NCBI GenBank assembly: GCA_022562835.1
Contig: JADFOM010000102.1
Location: 1 to 8,109, forward strand
DNA from: Acidobacteriota bacterium
GTDB taxonomy: Bacteria; Actinomycetota; Acidimicrobiia; Acidimicrobiales; SHLQ01
Length of the DNA stretch: 8,109 bases
Direction: 5' to 3'
The first letter of the stretch is position 1; every line of letters begins with the position of its first letter. Under the pieces are notes generated by a model. It saw nothing but the letters and a program-made list of their open reading frames with translations. It was not told where the DNA came from and searched no databases. Shown piece by piece: positions 5,579 through 8,109 of this stretch. The position numbers and the translations under genes are program-made.

Positions 5579-6910
5579 TTATAGCTCCGTGAGGGCTCGA
5601 GCCTCGCGGCGACCACTATCGATACACGCTGGGATGCCGACGCCGTCATAACTCGCTCCGGCGACCCCAATGCTGTGGGGCAGCTCGGATCGAGCCGAGG
5701 CGATGGCATCGATATGGCCGGGACGGTACTGAGCGAGCGCATCGGGGTAACGCGAGACCCGCACATCTCTGACGTCAATGGGTGTCGACATTGTGTCGAC
5801 CAGGTCGCCGAGAACGGCCTTGATCAAGGCGGCATCCTCCATCGAGCGATGCCGCAAATCGCCGTCGCGACCGACCGAGGCACGAATGACGAAACGCCGC
5901 TCATCGCCGACATGGGCCCACTTAGCCGACGACCACGATGCCGCGGTCAATAATCGACCGCTGCGCCTCTGGACCAGGAAGCCGGATCCGTCGAGCGTGC
6001 AGGTCAGCGAGGAGGGGTTGACCACGAACGTCAGCATCGCCACCGAAGAGAACTCGATGGCTCCAAACATTGTGGGTGCATCACGCAACAACCCGACTGC
6101 TACCGGCGCGGGTACACAGAGCAGCACTGCGTCGAAACGCTCGCCGTCCACCGACCACCCACCGCGCGGATCTTGGTCGATGGATTCGATGCGAGACCCG
6201 GTGTGCACGATTCCACCGAGTCGCTCTGCGAGCACCTCGACCAGACGTGACACGCCGGGCACCAGCGAATGAAATATGTGGGCATCGGGATCTCGTGCTG
6301 CACTCGCCAGCTGCGCACGGATCCCCCTTATCAGACTTGCATCGGCTCTCGCGGCGGCGTAGAGCTGCGGGGTGCATGCGGCGACGCTCAGTCGGTCGAC
6401 ATCCCCGGCGTTGATGCCGCTGAGCAAGGGGTCGACCAACGATTCGAGTACCTCGTCGCCAAGACGCCGTCGAATGAGGGAACCGATCGACTCGTCGCGC
6501 TCGATCGGTGCGTCGTGACCCTCGAGGTCGCGGGCCGCGCGGGCTGCGCCACGCTCCGATATGAGTCCGCTCGACGCGATTGCGGCCGGCTCGAGCGGGA
6601 CACCGAGCACCTGTGGTGACGGAATTGGACGGAGGGCTCCACCCGCATGGATGTAGGCGTTGCGGACCGCCGGCGACACGAGATCATCGCTGAGTCCAAG
6701 TTCGGTGGCGAGTTGAGTAGCGAACGGCACGCGTGCCAAGAAGGCATCCGCTCCCTCGTCGAGCATTAACGAATCGACCAGACTCATTGCGACCTTGCCG
6801 CCGAGACGGGCCGATGCCTCGAATAGCGAGACGTCCGCTTCCTCGCGCAGTTCCCATGCCGCAGCAAGGCCCGTTAGGCCGCCACCCACGATCGCTACGC
6901 GCTGTGTCAC
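5579..6910 (-). CDS. hemY: HemY-type porphyrinogen oxidase (coproporphyrinogen III oxidase / protoporphyrinogen oxidase)
   Basis: 443 residues from GTG 6910. It is an FAD flavoprotein of the oxygen-dependent protoporphyrinogen oxidase family, close to the amine-oxidase superfamily. The N-terminal dinucleotide-binding motif VAIVGGGLTGLAAAWEL (5-21) ends in Glu31 of VSLFEASARLGGKV, the ribose-binding acid and the family's LGGK. The C-terminal FAD motif is HSIGVAGASYDGVGIPACID, about 25 residues before the end. In actinobacteria HemY enzymes generally oxidise coproporphyrinogen III to coproporphyrin III (the CgoX role), so that is the likelier reaction; sequence alone does not prove it. I chose GTG 6910 because it overlaps the hemE stop as GTGA, typical of translational coupling, and leaves the usual 4 residues before the first strand. 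A TTG at 6919 would add three residues. The gene acts downstream of HemE, its operon partner; the later steps are not in the window. Confidence 0.93.
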   Translation of the reverse strand: MTQRVAIVGGGLTGLAAAWELREEADVSLFEASARLGGKVAMSLVDSLMLDEGADAFLARVPFATQLATELGLSDDLVSPAVRNAYIHAGGALRPIPSPQVLGVPLEPAAIASSGLISERGAARAARDLEGHDAPIERDESIGSLIRRRLGDEVLESLVDPLLSGINAGDVDRLSVAACTPQLYAAARADASLIRGIRAQLASAARDPDAHIFHSLVPGVSRLVEVLAERLGGIVHTGSRIESIDQDPRGGWSVDGERFDAVLLCVPAPVAVGLLRDAPTMFGAIEFSSVAMLTFVVNPSSLTCTLDGSGFLVQRRSGRLLTAASWSSAKWAHVGDERRFVIRASVGRDGDLRHRSMEDAALIKAVLGDLVDTMSTPIDVRDVRVSRYPDALAQYRPGHIDAIASARSELPHSIGVAGASYDGVGIPACIDSGRREARALTEL

Positions 6911-7929
6911 GGCGACCAAGCGTGTACGTGCTCGACGAGTCGAGTCAGCACCTCGGGGTCGTGGCTCGGGAGAACCCCGTGGCCGAGGTTGAAGATGTGT
7001 CCTGGTGCGGACGACCCGCGCCTCAAGACGTCATCGGCGCACTGGGCGATGCGTTCCCATGGACCGAACAATACGGTCGGGTCGAGGTTTCCTTGCACCG
7101 CGCGATTTGGGCCGATCCGGCGGGTGGCCTCATCGAGCGGAACGCGCCAGTCGATACCGACGACCTCGGCATCGAGCTCACCGAAACAAGACAACAGCTC
7201 GCCGGTGTGGACGCCGAAGATGATGCGCGGCACACCAAACTCCGCGCAGCCCTGCAGGACGCGGTTGCTGTGTGGAAACACAAACTCGCGATAGTCGGCC
7301 TCGTTGAGTGCACCTGCCCAGGAATCGAACAGCTGCAAAGCCGAGGCGCCCGCTTCGATCTGGCTGCGCAGTGATGCGATCGCGACATCGGCGAGTCGTT
7401 GCATCAACTCGTGCCACAGCTTCGGTTCGTTGTACATCAGTGACTTCGTACGCTCGTAGTTACGGCTCGGTCGACCTTCGATGAGGTAACTCGCAACAGT
7501 GAAGGGAGCGCCAGCGAATCCGATAAGGGGAATTTTCAGCTCGTCGACGAGCAACTTCACCGTGTCCGCGACGTAGGGCGCATCGGAGCTGGGCTCGAAC
7601 GGGCGGACCCGGGCGAGGTCGGCGGAACTCGAGAACGGACTAGCGCAGACGGGTCCTACGCCCGGCTCGATGTCTACACCGAACCCGATGGCGTGTGCGG
7701 GGACCATGATGTCGCTGAAGAGGATCGCGGCGTCAACCCCGTAGCGGTTCACGGGCTGAAGGGAGATCTCGGCTGCACGGTCGGGTTCGGCGATCGCCTG
7801 GAGAATGCTGCCCTCGCCGCGCACTTGGTGGTATTCGGGTAGCGACCGTCCTGCCTGGCGCATGAACCAGACGGGCACTCGTTCAACCGGTTCGCCTCGA
7901 CAGGCGCGAAGAAAGTGCGGGGTGCTCAC
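6907..7929 (-). CDS. hemE: Uroporphyrinogen decarboxylase
   Basis: 340 residues, normal for the family. HemE removes four acetate carboxyls from uroporphyrinogen III to give coproporphyrinogen III, the substrate for the next enzyme in the operon; it is a cytosolic dimer needing no cofactor. The signature RVPVWFMRQAGRSLPEY (17-33) carries the substrate-binding arginines Arg24 and Arg28. AAILFSDIMVPAHAIG (67-82) holds Asp73, equivalent to the catalytic Asp86 of the human enzyme. LIGFAGAPFTVASYLIEG is the second signature, with the conserved Tyr. NLGHGVLPSHDPE near the C-terminus holds the conserved His. The start is GTG 7929, giving MSTPHFLRACRGE; only a weak purine-rich ribosome binding site is visible. 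About 100 bp separate it from the preceding gene end at 8031, so a promoter could lie there, but none is clear. Confidence 0.97.
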   Translation of the reverse strand: MSTPHFLRACRGEPVERVPVWFMRQAGRSLPEYHQVRGEGSILQAIAEPDRAAEISLQPVNRYGVDAAILFSDIMVPAHAIGFGVDIEPGVGPVCASPFSSSADLARVRPFEPSSDAPYVADTVKLLVDELKIPLIGFAGAPFTVASYLIEGRPSRNYERTKSLMYNEPKLWHELMQRLADVAIASLRSQIEAGASALQLFDSWAGALNEADYREFVFPHSNRVLQGCAEFGVPRIIFGVHTGELLSCFGELDAEVVGIDWRVPLDEATRRIGPNRAVQGNLDPTVLFGPWERIAQCADDVLRRGSSAPGHIFNLGHGVLPSHDPEVLTRLVEHVHAWSP

Positions 7930-8030
7930 CGCTTCACGTTAGCGACGGCCTGTGGATTCGACCCGACCGAAAGCGCCGAAATTATTGGGACTTGGCCACA
8001 TCAGCTGCGGTCAACTCTCGGCAGCAGCGC

Positions 8031-8109
8031 TCAGTTGGCGCCGAAGATCTCTCGAAATGAGCTGAGGCGGTCGCTGCTCAGCCGGCCGATGGTCTCGGCG
8101 CGGCTGTGT
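8031..8109 (-). CDS. C-terminal end of an unidentified protein, partial
   Basis: A minus-strand frame enters from the right edge and stops at TGA 8033-8031, giving 25 residues. It reads HSRAETIGRLSSD, then RLSSFREIFGAN. The amphipathic charged/Leu/Ser pattern and G/C-rich third positions look like real coding, and the position just upstream of hemE on the same strand fits a gene end. No family can be recognised from so short a piece, and a chance open frame of this length is possible. Confidence 0.45.
   Translation of the reverse strand, partial: HSRAETIGRLSSDRLSSFREIFGAN

Noticed and set aside
7930..8030. hemE promoter: TTGACC with AATAAT on the minus strand
   Set aside because: The spacer between the two hexamers is about 22 bp, too long for a standard sigma-70 promoter.

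Overview
The window reads as chromosomal DNA of a high-GC actinobacterium. The strong G/C bias at third codon positions, the HemE-HemY heme gene pair, and a GT4 glycosyltransferase / SAM-methyltransferase / alpha-alpha-toroid trio all fit this. An Acidimicrobiia-like lineage is my best guess, but it is an inference from protein style; no rRNA or other taxonomic marker is present. No mobile element, CRISPR array, tRNA or rRNA was seen. Almost everything is on the minus strand; dtd is the only plus-strand gene I accept.

Layout by coordinate. 1-865 (minus, cut by the window edge): alpha/alpha-toroid, prenyltransferase/squalene-cyclase-like protein. 852-1619 (minus): class I SAM methyltransferase. 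1623-2879 (minus): GT4 glycosyltransferase. These three form a tight, translationally coupled operon transcribed from 2879 towards 1. 2880-3053: divergent intergenic region. 3054-3491 (plus): D-aminoacyl-tRNA deacylase (dtd). 3524-4870 (minus), probably extending to about 5017: apolipoprotein N-acyltransferase (lnt). 5014-5307 (minus): a 97-residue gene that conventional gene calling would miss because it has an in-frame UGA at codon 30. 5308-5578: intergenic, with a 59-bp tandem repeat. 5579-6910 (minus): HemY-type porphyrinogen oxidase. 6907-7929 (minus): uroporphyrinogen decarboxylase (hemE). 8031-8109 (minus): the last 25 codons of an unidentified gene.

The most notable result is the gene at 5014-5307. 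Its reading frame is continuous and protein-like on both sides of the UGA. The residues around it (PPVG-UGA-GKTRYEVSV) resemble the Cys-containing turn of HesB/IscA-type proteins. A 7-bp hairpin with a GGUC tetraloop begins 16 nt after the UGA and its loop begins 23 nt after it, which is the spacing and loop sequence expected of a bacterial SECIS element. I therefore call it a selenoprotein, HesB/IscA-like. The fold assignment is less certain than the Sec call.

Two oddities concern lnt. Its first membrane segment lies upstream of the first ATG in a frame with no ATG, GTG or TTG, and the catalytic Cys of the nitrilase domain is Ser (SWE in place of the usual CYE). The heme genes overlap by GTGA and catalyse two steps of tetrapyrrole synthesis; in actinobacteria HemY normally acts on coproporphyrinogen III. 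The GT4/methyltransferase/toroid operon probably builds or modifies a glycoconjugate or lipid, but its product cannot be deduced here.
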